Shown: one piece after another, positions 1 through 10,634 of the stretch | Position numbering within the stretch: the stretch's first letter is position 1 | Layout: the number at the start of each line of letters is the position of its first letter | NCBI GenBank assembly: GCA_035771175.1 | Contig: CM069602.1 | Span: 12,609,116 to 12,673,115 of the forward strand | DNA: 64,000 nt | Direction of reading: 5' to 3' | Source: Paratinospora sagittata | Lineage: Eukaryota > Streptophyta > Magnoliopsida > Ranunculales > Menispermaceae | Notes under the pieces: model-generated | What the model was told of the DNA's origin: nothing | What the model saw: only the letters and a program-made list of their open reading frames with translations | Database searches by the model: none | Translations under genes and position numbers: made by a program

Positions 1-142
1 CAAGAGATCCAATCTGTAAGATCCACCTAAGGGTGAAGTAATACAAGTTTGATGTCTCCCGTGGACGTAGGCAATTTGCCAAACCATGTTAAATTTGTTG
101 TCTTATTTTTTCTTTCATGCTTTACCACGATTCCGCACAACA
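1..142 (+). repeat. copia-1 5' LTR, 3' part only
   Basis: Aligns without gaps to 5199-5340. Differences are at positions 6, 24, 52, 81 and 87 or nearby. The LTR terminus (CAACA) at 142 is followed by two bases and then the primer-binding site. Confidence 0.93.
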
Positions 143-364
143 AATTGGTATCAGAGACAAGGTTAAGCTTTGGAAGAAAAACAGACCCTCAGTCGAATAT
201 TTCGAGTCAGCGTCGAAATTTTTGAGATTCTGTAAAAGTGATCGAAACTGTTTTCTGATCACCCGTGGAGCTAGCTCTTGTTTCCAGGAGTCCAACCCAA
301 TAAACGGCGAGAAAAACGGACAAGAAACGAGTTCTCAGGAGCCGATCAAAGTTTGATCCTTGTA

Positions 365-650
365 CATCGTTTGCCGAAACTGTTCATCTCCAGCATTGTT
401 CATCCGATCCGAATCCGACCCATCTGCCCAACACTGTTCATCCGGCCCATCCCCCGGTCCAGCCCACTTCGGCCAGCACTGTTCCTCCCGATTCATCTCG
501 GTCGACCCGACGCTGTTCATCTGGCCTAGTCCGTTTTGGTCCGATACTGTTCATACAGCCCAGATCCGTTTTTGTCCTACGCTGTTCATCCGGCCTAGAT
601 CCGTTTCAACCCGATGCTGTTCATCACGGCCCAGCCCATTTCGGCCCGAC
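365..650 (+). repeat. Degenerate tandem repeat in copia-1 5' leader
   Basis: About seven imperfect units of roughly 40-50 bp, each centred on CTGTTCATC followed by GGCCCA/GGCCTAG and a C-rich stretch with GATCCG or TTCGG. It lies between the primer-binding site and gag. It is GC-rich compared with the surrounding AT-rich DNA. No coding role is apparent. Confidence 0.75.
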
Positions 651-899
651 AGTTGACCGAATCCATTTTCGGTTGACCAACCATATCCGACTCATTTTAC
701 GTCTCATTTCAGCAAAGTCAGACTCGTTTCCACCATTTTCGACCGTTCCGGACGCAACCGTGCAATCAGTTTCTGCAGATTCAGCTCCTAAGTTATTGAT
801 ATAGCTTAGTTGGAGTAGTTTATCATTTTTTAAAGCACTTTTCGGCGTCATACATATCTTCGGTCTTAATGGCGGAGGAAATCCCAAGCACAAGCAGGC

Positions 900-1737
900 C
901 CTGGCAAAGAAGTTCGATGTCCAACGCAAAGTTCGAGGTGGAGAAATTCAACTGCACCAACAACTTTGGCATGTGGCAATGAGAAGTTCAAGATCTATTA
1001 TTCCGGGAAGGATCACATATCGCCTTGGAAACCAAGCCCAAGGATATGTCCGATGATGATTGGAATTTTGTAAATCGTCAAGCTTGTGGAACAATCAGAC
1101 TCTGTTTAGCAAAAGATCAGAAGTACTTTGTCATGAAAGAGACTATGGCAACAAGTCTCTGGAAGAAACTGGAGGACAAGTACATGACGAAAAGCGTAGA
1201 GAACCGCCTCTACCTGAAGGAGAAGCTCTTTCGTTTTCAGTACAAGAAAGGTACACCCATTATTGAGCATCTTGATAATTTTAACAAGATTCTCGTTGAT
1301 CTACAGAATCTTTATGTTGAAGTTATTGATGAGGATAAGGCACTATTGTTGTTAAACTCTTTGCCTGAAAGTTACGAACATTTAACAACAACTTTTTCTA
1401 TATGGTAAAGATGATGTTAAATTCGGTGATGTTTCAAATGCTTTGGTGAACAACGAGTATCGAAGGAAGGACCAGCTCGATAACAAAGAAGCATCACCAG
1501 AAGCCTTGACGGTATCCAGAGGCAGGGCTAGCAACAAATCTGATAGATCCAGTGGGCGAGGCCGATCTCGCTCAAAGTCAAAATGACCTTCATCACGTCT
1601 ACGTCTTGCAAAGGATGAATGTGCCTATTGTCACCAAAAGGGGCACTGGAAGAAAGATTGTCCAAATAAGGGCAAGACAGATGCAAATGTGGCACAGAAG
1701 GCTGAAGAAGATTCTGCATTCTCAGTTTCATCTATAG
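900..1737 (+). pseudogene. copia-1 gag (UBN2-type) with zinc knuckle, frameshifted
   Basis: Gag of a copia element, which would form the virus-like particle and bind RNA. Residues such as SLWKKLEDKYM and NRLYLKEKLF are typical of the UBN2/retrotransposon gag family. Reading is open from 1025 to 1408, then one extra T in the run near 1395 shifts the frame. A TGA stop follows near 1586 in the resumed frame. A CCHC zinc knuckle (CAYCHQKGHWKKDC) is encoded near 1620-1661 and leads into the protease. The true start is unclear because the stretch before 1025 is degraded. Confidence 0.85.
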
Positions 1738-4700
1738 ACAATCAATCTGATATATGGATATTAGATTCCGGATGTTCCTATCATATGTGTCCGAATCGAA
1801 GTTGGTTCTCAACACTGGATGAGTTCGATGAAGGAGTCATGCTCATGGGCAACAACAATACCTGTCAAACAAAGGGTATTGGAACTATACGCCTAAAGAT
1901 GCATGACGGTACAACAAGACGGCTCATGGACGTCAGATATGTCCCAGATCTGAAGAAAAATCTGATATCCCTAGGAGTCCTTGATTCCCGCGGTTACAAG
2001 GTAACCATTGAAGGTGGAGTTCTGAAGGTTGTACGTGGAGCACTCTTGGCCATGAAGGGTACTCAGAAAGAAAATCTCTATTTCCTAGAAGGGCACACAG
2101 TAATTAGAAGTGTATCAGCTTGCACCAGTTCTACTGATGTTTCATCGGACACTTTTCGACTTTGGCACATGCGGCTCAGACATGTTGGAGAGAAGGCTCT
2201 TCAAACCTTGATAAAGCAAGGTTCTCTGAAAGGTGCAAAAACTGGGAAACTTGACTTCTACGAGCATTGTATCTTAGGCAAACAGACGAGAGTCAAGTTT
2301 GGAACTGCAATCCACAGCACAAAAGGAACATTGGATTATGTTCATACCGACGTTTGGGGACCCTCTCAAAATGCTTCATTGGGAGGTAAACGTTGGTTTG
2401 TTACTTTCATTGATGATTTCTCACGCTATGTTTGGGTTTATACCATGAAGCATAAAGATGAAGTGCTAGATATCTTTCTTATATGGAAGAAAATGGTAGA
2501 AACCCAAATGGGAAGGAAGATTAAGAGGCTCAGATCTGATAATGGAGGAGAATACAAGTCAGACTCATTTCAGAAAATTTGTGAGAATGAAGGGATTGTC
2601 AGACATTTCACAGTCCCAAGCACGCCACAACAAAACGGCGTTGCTAAACGCATGAATCGTACTTTGGTAGATAAAGTTCGTTTCATGTTATCTCATTCTG
2701 GACTGAGCAAGGCATTTTGGGCTGAAGCTTTGTCATATGCCTCTCATATCATCAATAGACTTCCTGCAACAGCACTAGATGGCAAAACTCCCAAGGAGGT
2801 ATGGTCTGGACACCCCGTTTCAGATTATGATTCTCTGCGCATTTTTGGATGCACTGCATATTTCCATGTGAAGGAATCCAAACTGGATCCTAGGTCCAAG
2901 AAAATGATTTTCATGGGCTTTAGTGAAGGAGTTAAGGCTTTCCGACTATGGAACCCTGAGTCAAAAAAGATTGTACAAAGTCGAGATGTAACTTTTGACG
3001 AATCTGTGATGTTAAAGCATACAGTTTCTGATAAAGAAAATCGAGATCCATATTTGCATCAGCAGGTGGAGTTAGATATTCCAGTAACTCTTGGCAAGTC
3101 AACAGAGATATCCAACCATCCTGAAGAACACGAGGAGGACATCTCAGTTGAGGTGGAGGCTCCAGGACCATACATCAGTCAACAACCATAATCAATTGCC
3201 ACCAGTCGACCACGAAGAAAAATCCGCAAACCTGCTCGGTACACTGACATGGTTGCATATGCATTACCAGTCACCGGAGATGATATTCCATATAATTACA
3301 AAGATGTTAGTCAGAGTATGGAAAGTGATAAGTGGAAAATGGCAATGCATGAGGAGATGACATCACTCCATCAGAATCAGACTTGGAAGTTGGTTCCACT
3401 TCCGAAAGGAAAGAAACCAATTGGCTGCAAATGGGTTTTCGCTAAGAAGGAAGGCTCTCCCAGCACAGATAGTATCCGATACAAAGCCAGACTGGTAGCA
3501 AAAGGCTACGCTCAGAGGGAAGGAATTGACTACAATGAGGTATTCTCACCTGTTGTTAAGCATTCGTCAATTCGAATATTATTGGTTTTGGTTGCACAGT
3601 TTGATCTCGAGTTAGCCCAACTCGATGTCAAAACTGCTTTTCTGCATGGTAATTTGGAAGATGAGATATATATGTCTCAACCAAAAGGATACAAAGAACC
3701 AGAAAGAGAGAATTGGGCTTGCAAGTTGAGCAAGTCATTGTATGGCCTGAAGCAGTCACTGAGACAGTGGTACAAGCGATTTGACAGCTTCATCCAAGGG
3801 CAGAAATATACCCGGAGTCAGTTTGATCATTGTGTCTATTATCGTAAAATGGTACATTTATCTACTTGCTTTTATATGTAGATGATATGTTAATCGCATC
3901 TAAAAGCAAGGTGGAGATCAACAAACTGAAGGCTCAATTGAGCTTAGAGTTTGAAATGAAGGATCTTGGAGAGGCCAGAAAAATTCTCGGGATGGAGATA
4001 ACTCGAGATAGGACCAAAAGCACAATCTGTTTGACTCAGACTCAGTATTTGAATAAAGTTATTCAAACTTTTGGCATTGGCAATGACACAAAACCTGTGA
4101 GCACGCCATTGGCACCACATTTCAAGCTAAGTACATCACTGTCACCAAATTCTGAAGATCAGAAGAACCAAATGGAGAACATTCCATATGGAAATGCAGT
4201 TGGTGCCTTGATGTATGCTATGGTGTGTACCAGACCTGACATTTCACATGCTGTAAGTATGGTAAGTCGTTACATGCACAACCCCGGTAAAGGCCACTGG
4301 CAAGCAGTGAAGTGGATTCTACGGTATATTCATGGTACTGTGGATATTGGTTTAAAGTTCGAGAGAGATAAGAAAAGTTGTAAGCATCTCGTCGGATATG
4401 TGGATTCGGACTATGCTGGAGATCTTGACAAGCGCAGATCTACTACTGGTTATGTTTTCACTATGGCAGGAGGACCAGTGAGTTAGAGATCAACACTACA
4501 ATCAATTGTTGCTTTGTCTACTACAGAGGCAGAGTACATGGCAGTAACGGAAGCTTTCAAGGAAGCAATCTGCCTTCATGGATTGACTAAAAACTTGGGA
4601 ATTGTGCAGAAGAATGTTGAAGTTTTCTGTGACAGCCAGAGTGCCATTTGTTTGGCAAAGAACCAAGTGCATCACAGTCGAACGAAGCATATTGATGTTC

Positions 4701-4846
4701 GTTTTCATTTTGTTCAAGAAATAGTAGAAGAAGGGAGTATTCTTTTGCAAAAGATCAAGACTGCAGATAACCCCACAGATATGCTTACAAAGGTGGTTAC
4801 AGGGATCAAGTTCCAACATTGTTTGGACTTGATCAACATCTCATGA
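1738..4846 (+). pseudogene. copia-1 pol: protease, integrase, RT, RNase H (broken)
   Basis: Domains in order: aspartic protease with ILDSGCSYHM (about 1756-1790), GAG-pre-integrase with LWHMRLRHVGE (about 2160), integrase core with VHTDVWGP, FIDDFSRYVW and SDNGGEY (about 2340-2560), reverse transcriptase from about 3290 with QLDVKTAFLHGNL and LYVDDML near 3870-3890, and RNase H with STTEAEYMA and the DSQSAI motif (about 4514-4680). The frame is interrupted by TAA near 3189, a frameshift just before the RT catalytic motif near 3850, and TAG near 4484 where the family has tryptophan. This is a dead copy of the polyprotein. Ty1-copia identity rests on integrase preceding RT. Confidence 0.93.
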
Positions 4847-4916
4847 GCTCGGAGTGCCTAAGGGCACTAATGGAGGCAACAACAATTTTTTGAAAGAAGT
4901 TCGCTAAGGTGGAGAT

Positions 4917-5340
4917 TGTTGCTCTGCAGCTTTAATTGACAAATTGCTGCAGGAGTGGAAGAGCCCTGTTCCACATGAGGTGGAGGTGGAGATTTGTTAG
5001 TTTGGTCCACCTCAATGAAGAGTCGCCATCAATAGTCAACAAAAACATGCAGTGAATAGTCAACAGAATCAAGTTGCATGGGATGCGTGAGCTGGCTGCA
5101 TGGAACACGTGGGCGAAATGAGTTTTGTTTTAACTCTATAAATAGAGCTTTGCTTCAACTTGAAAAATATTCCAGAGATCTATTCTGAGAGATCTATTCA
5201 AGAAATCCAATCTGTAAGATCTACCTAAGGGTGAAGTAATACAAGTTTGCTGTCTCCCGTGGACGTAGGCAATTTGCCGAACCACGTTAAATTTGTTGTC
5301 TTATTTTTTCTTTCATGCTTTACCACGATTCCGCACAACA
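4917..5340 (+). repeat. copia-1 3' LTR with promoter motifs
   Basis: 424 bp bounded by TGTTG and CAACA. It contains a G-box CACGTG at 5106-5111 and a TATA box TATAAATA at 5137-5144, which is a plausible LTR promoter layout. Downstream flank begins ATGTC. Confidence 0.92.
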
Positions 5341-6900
5341 ATGTCATCATTCATAAATTAGCCAAAATTGCAATTGGGACAGTACTCTCATTACCACACA
5401 ACAAGCAGTTTGTGCTACTCTCTAACCTGGTTTACTTTAATTGTATGCTTCTTTTAGAATAACTTATCACTTCTTCTCTTCTTTTTTATGCTTAATTTCT
5501 CATGTGCTTACTCTTCTGTCTTCATCTTCATCATAGTTGAAAGGAAGTGGTACTGACTTGAATGTGCGATACTTGCCCACATTGTTCAAGTGCTCATTCT
5601 CCAACCTAATCAATCAATCAAGAAAATATTAAGGCCTCCTTTGGTTCGTGATTCTGATATAGTTTTCAGTACCCGAAAACTAGAAAACTTGGAAAAACAT
5701 TTGGTTGATCAAATCAAAAAATAGCTTTTAAAAGACTTTTTTTTTGTGTGTGTGTGGATGGTCTTAACTATTGATTAATGTACCTGAAGAAGTTCCATAT
5801 GTCGCGATGAATTATCTCAAGGATGGCAACAATAGCAACTAAGGTTTCTCTATGTAAAAAAAACACCTGTATGTTCAGCACTGTCTGCAGCCAAGCTAGT
5901 CTCAGAAAAGTGTTCAAAACCTACATTATTGTAAGTCACCAAATTGTTTCCTAACATTAGAGTTATGACTTGAATGGCATGTATAGATATACACATACAA
6001 TGTTTATGTCAGGCTTGTGAAGCTTACTTACCATGACTCCAAAGTATATACTTTTATGTGACACAAGGAGCTTATCTCTCAACCAATGGTTTTTCAAGTT
6101 CCGTTGTAGTAGTCCCCAGTCAACGACAATATCCCAGTATGTACTATAGATTGTTGCAATACATGAGGTGATCCATGTGGCGACCCCGCACCCCAGACCA
6201 CCAACCCCGCAGGGAATGGCGTGCGGAATGCCGGGGCGGGACGCCCGGCGTAGGCATCTCCGACCACTCCTCAACTCCCGTGAGGTGGTTGAGACCCTAC
6301 AAGCCTTATCCCAAACAACGATATGATATCAAAAGGTATTAAACAAAACTACCCACCGTATTAATCATCCAAGACAAGAGATAATCCATAAAAAAATGAA
6401 CCATAAATAATAATCATAATCCCTACAGTCCATTAAAATTGACATACTCATAAAGTCCAAAATTGTGGGTACAAATAAAACCGTCATATGCCCACATAGT
6501 CTATCTAACAAGTCCCAACTCACCCATACTACAATGTGGTAAGTGTCATAATTACATAATCCAAAATATAGTACTTCATAATTTAAAACACAATTCAATC
6601 AAAATGCCTCTCAACTCACATCGAGGCCTTGGATTCTCTCGCAGGCAAGGCCCTCAAGATATGACTACTCCTTTGCCCTTATTCGGGACAGGAGGACCTG
6701 AAAGAGGAAAATGAGGGTGAGCCAACGATGCCCAGTGAATAGAATTCAAATATGCTATCAATACTCATCAATAAAAACCATGTATGCATGTCAATGTGTA
6801 GCATGATTAAAAGCTCATAACATATAGATATCAAGCATTTATAATAAGTTCGATGCAAGTAAAAGTTTATCAATTTGGATCCACATTCCACATGCCTTGG

Positions 6901-7000
6901 GTTACTAGTACACGTCTATTTCACCGTGCCGTTGATCCCAATCATGTTTATTTGGGTTACTAGTACACGTCTATTTCACCGTGCCGTTGATCCCAATCAT
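6901..7000. repeat. 55-bp tandem duplication inside the solo LTR
   Basis: GTTACTAGTACACGTC and the following 35 bases occur at 6901 and again at 6956, nearly identical. A second, more diverged internal repeat of about 177 bp spans roughly 8110-8440 (units share TTCCGACCAGC and GTTTGAGAGGTTA). Confidence 0.85.
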
Positions 7001-8616
7001 TTCCTTTCCTAAAACCCTCTTATGACAAGGTTAAGTCCCCCTATTAGCCAGATAGATGGGTCCAACCAAAGTCATAAGGTTTTCTCAAATCAATGCATCA
7101 TTCAAAACATTAGAACACATTCATGCTTTCAAGATGCAATATATATATAAGTGATATGATGACATAAAAGATATAATCATAAATGAAGTCTACTCACAAC
7201 CAAGCCTCGCGAGAGTATTTAACCACACACGACCACCAAACCGAATCAACCCAATCAAGATCCTGAAACATACATCAATTTCTATGCTCAATCACATAGA
7301 CATTACACATCAACCCTAAATCAGCCCACATATAAACAATAGGCCTAAATCCCATCTAATCCCATCATTCAACTCAAATCACATGACTTAGGCCTCTAAT
7401 GCATAGTTCTCATACATAAACCATTCTATTAATCAAAAATTCTGATTTTCAATTCCTTTAGGCATAAACATGCCCAAATTGGGTCACTTGATCTCAAGTA
7501 GGCCTAACCCATGATATGGTCACAACCACCAAATCAGTAGCATAATCAACCCTAATCATGCTTAATTAAACATAAGTTGCATCAATTCAATGATTGTAGG
7601 CCAAAAGCATCAAAAGCCCTAAAATATGGAATTTTTCATACTTAGGCCATATTGCCGATTTACACTAGGTCACCATGTTCAGCCATATATATCACTGATT
7701 TTGCATCATGGTTTCATCAACAATGGCAACTAGGTCAACATAGTTGACATGCAAGGAATTTGGAAAGGTCCAAGTTCATAATCTAAATTTAGGTCTAATA
7801 CAAGCAACCCTACCAATTCTTCATTTAATATCCTGTTCAGGTGTATCAATCTACCAACAGAAATATGTAATCACAAAATCAACCGTACAGATTGAATTAT
7901 GTGAAGAAACAAACCTTCTTTCCAAATATCAGCCCAATCCAACGGTGGACCGAAAAGATTTGTATCTTTGATGAACAAGTATCTAATCAGACAGTTTCTC
8001 CTTTCCTGCTGCAAATACCCAAACTCAGATGGCTATATCACACAAAATACTAAACTTATAAACATCTCCACGGTTAAGAATACAGATATATCTGTTATAA
8101 ACTACATACCCAAATTTTATATCCATCCAACGGTAGATTGAGGATATCTACAAGTTTGACCGAAACGGCACGAGAAACCCAGAAATTCCGACCAGCTTCG
8201 TTTGAGAGGTTATATCTCTTAGAAAAAGCCTCTAATTAAGATCTCTACCGTTCAGAATATAGAAATATCAGTTTTAAACCACATAACCAAATTTGGTAGC
8301 CATCTAATGATAGATTTAGGAGATATATAAGTTTGAGCGAAACGGTGCGAGAAATCCAGACTTTCCGACCAGCTTTGTTTGAGAGGTTAGATCTCTTAGA
8401 CGAAACCTCTGATCAAGATCTCCACCGACCAGAATGAAGAACCATAAGCTACGAAAGTGCTGATAAAATTTGAGCTCAATCTGACCGTATATTCCAAAGA
8501 TCCACCTCTTTGATGGAAACGTCGCAGGGATCTTCCTCCTGCAACTCTCTCCTTCCTTCTCTTCTTCTTTCCTTTCTCTTCTTTTCTTTCTCTCCACTCA
8601 CCTCTTTCTAGCACTT

Positions 8617-8677
8617 CCTTGATTCCCTCCTTGATTCTCTCCTTAATTCTCTCCTTGATTCTCTCCTTGATTCCCTC
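8617..8677. repeat. 12-bp minisatellite
   Basis: About five copies of CTTGATTCTCTC with minor variation. Open reading frames across it are repeat artefacts. Confidence 0.8.
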
Positions 8678-9497
8678 CACTCATTCTAGCACTTCCTTGA
8701 AGAAGAGAAGTGGGCATTGGACACTTGTCCACTTTCATGCACCAACCTTCACATGTGTTGGTCTCATACAACCCATACCAACCACATGCATTTTAAATGT
8801 CCAATCCATTTAATACACCAAATTTTCAATTTCATTTATCCTTTTATTCAATCAATCCTAACCCATATCAATTCATGGTTTAATGAGCCCATGCATAAAT
8901 CATAACATATGCATTATACTTTAATTTAACATGACTCACATACAATTTATGATACATATATTTATATACATTATCAAGCATCAACTATACAAACATTAAA
9001 CAATCATCAAACAAACACCAAACATATCAAGACAACACATAGAGTTTGGGCAAAAATGCAATTAGGTTATGGGCTAGATGAAATAATTTTCGGGGCGTCA
9101 CAATCCATGCCATCACCCACCAAGCAACTCCCTTTTGTTGACTATAAGCTGTTCTCACGAGCATGGCCACCACTGTTGATAGGTATTTCAGCCCATTATA
9201 TCCATGCGTTGAGTCTTTTTCTTCAAATAAGCGGCAGAGGCACTATACACACAAGAAACTATATATTTTGATACAAGAAAAGAGGATTATCATAAGATTC
9301 AATGTTGTTATGCAAAGAAGGACTAACCTGCAATAAGCGACACAAGTAAGGAATTATAGCTACAATGAAGTAGAAAGTCTTGTAGATATCTTTGCTTTTG
9401 CAAGTGTTCTGCCTCATTTTGTAATCTCCCCGTCCATAATAGCAGATATAGAACTCAAGATTTCTAAGGGCTTGGACCTATATGATAGAAGAAACAT

Positions 9498-9683
9498 GTA
9501 AAAAGGGCAGCCCGGTGCACAAAGCTCCTGCCTATGCTTGGAGTCCTGGGGAAGGGTTAGACCACTTTTGGGTCTATGTACGCAACTTTACCTTGCATCA
9601 CGAGAGGTTGTTTCCATGACCCGAACCAATAACCACATGGTCATATGGCAGCAACTCTTACCGTTGCGCCAAGGCTCCCCTTC
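9498..9683 (-). mobile_element. Au-type tRNA-derived SINE
   Basis: On the minus strand the element begins GGAGCCTTGGCGCAACGG, with an A box in TTGGCGCAACGG and a B box in TTGGTTCGGGTC. It ends GTGCACCGGGCTGCCC before a short T/A-rich tail. This is the characteristic layout of the plant Au SINE family. It is flanked by a 16-bp target-site duplication ATGATAGAAGAAACAT at 9482-9497 and 9684-9699. It sits in the intron between exons 9 and 10 of the PHO1 pseudogene. Non-autonomous; mobilised in trans by LINE enzymes in known members. Confidence 0.9.
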
Positions 9684-10365
9684 ATGATAGAAGAAACATA
9701 TAACGCTTGTCAAATGCGTAAAAATTATGTAAGAGTTTAACTTACCTGGCTAGTTAGCTGATCTGCCAAGAAAAAATAATCATGAGCAAGAAATTAAAGA
9801 TCAATGAAATTGTCTAAATTTATTTCTTTTCAACATTTTCTTAATTGTTCTTTATCATCATTTACCTTGTAAAAAGGTGCAAATATGCAACGAAACAGAC
9901 ATCGCAGTAGAAAGAAGCGACTTGTGCAATATATGATGTTGAATGGGCATATGACCATGAGAAGTAGAAACCGTAAATAGATAAAATGAAAAATTAATAC
10001 ATCATAAATTGCTAGAAATAATAAGTAGGAATGAGAAGTGTTAAACCTCTTACAATAAGCAATCCCAATGGGACTAATTCCGTGAGGGCCTTATAACTTT
10101 TAGTTCTTTCATCCATTTCCATGTCCAAGTTTGCAAGCACACCGGCTGGTGCAAGTATGGCCATACCTGTACTGAGGAGGAAAACTTCTCTATATCCCAA
10201 CTCTGTTCCTTGATTGAAACCGAATATGAATAGATAATTAACTCGGTAACACCTCCAAAAGTATATATTTAGAGCATACATGAGCATGTGTAAGACAATG
10301 AATCTAAATAAATTGCAATAAGACATATTAAAATGGTTGTCAAACAAAGAAAGAAGGTCGAAAAA

Positions 10366-10480
10366 TGTCAGAATCTCTACGCCTCTTTTTCATCCTTCCT
10401 CATTCACAACCATGAAGTATATATATTACAAAATATCACAACCCTGTATTTTCCTAAAATACCCCAATAATATCATAATA
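10366..10480 (-). repeat. copia-2 3' LTR
   Basis: 115 bp, identical by eye to 17752-17866. The polypurine tract is the adjacent C-run at 10481-10487 on the plus strand. Confidence 0.9.
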
Positions 10481-10634
10481 CCCCCCCTCAAGTTGGAGTG
10501 TGAAGATCTCGAACGCCCAACTTGCAGAGTAGAAACTCAAAGTTCGCTTTCCCCAATGCTTTTGTAAAGATGTCTGCCAATTGAACACTAGTAGAAACAT
10601 ATGACGGACAAATCATCCCTTCAGTCACCGCATC

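Larger units (their letters stand above)
1..5340 (+). mobile_element. Ty1-copia retrotransposon copia-1 (5' LTR truncated by window)
   Basis: LTR retrotransposon in copia order: gag, protease, integrase, reverse transcriptase, RNase H. The 5' LTR ends at 142 and the 3' LTR is 4917-5340. A primer-binding site matching the initiator Met tRNA pattern (TTGGTATCAGAGAC) starts at 145, and a purine-rich tract (AAGGTGGAGA) precedes the 3' LTR. The LTRs run TGTTG to CAACA. The visible 142 bp of the 5' LTR differ from the 3' LTR at 5 positions, so the insertion is fairly old. The coding part is broken by frameshifts near 1395 and 3850 and by in-frame stops near 1586, 3189 and 4484, so it cannot be autonomous. 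It lies just downstream of the PHO1 pseudogene. The left target-site duplication is outside the window. Confidence 0.95.
6176..9102 (-). mobile_element. Solo LTR, 2.9 kb, in exon 11 of PHO1 copy 1
   Basis: Bounded by TGTGGCGACCCC and GGGGCGTCACA, with a 5-bp target-site duplication ATCCA at 6171-6175 and 9103-9107. Removing the element and one duplication restores exon 11 to 279 nt, exactly the length in PHO1 copy 3, so both boundaries are well supported. No protein-coding domain was found, so this is a solo LTR or LTR-only element. Start TGTGACGCCCCG on the minus strand resembles the TGTAACACCCCG starts of the LTRs at 14187 and 60212, hence the minus orientation (moderate certainty). Assignment to a gypsy-type element is inference from LTR size and ends. 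Confidence 0.82.

Noticed and set aside
5630..5750. Tourist-like MITE in intron 12 of PHO1 copy 1 (AGGCCTCCTTTGGTTCG)
   Set aside because: Only one possible end is visible, with no matching inverted end or clear duplication, so it is not listed as a feature.
8396..8680. Open frame with repeated IKER units on the minus strand
   Set aside because: It is a translation of the 12-bp minisatellite inside a solo LTR; no start context, no homologous domain.
6171..9109. A DNA transposon with a 7-bp target-site duplication in PHO1 copy 1 exon 11
   Set aside because: Shifting the start by two bases gives TG...CA ends and a 5-bp duplication matching the other LTRs, which is simpler.
9498..9683. A functional tRNA gene
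   Set aside because: A and B boxes are present, but the region has SINE length, tail and 16-bp target-site duplication, and does not fold as a tRNA.
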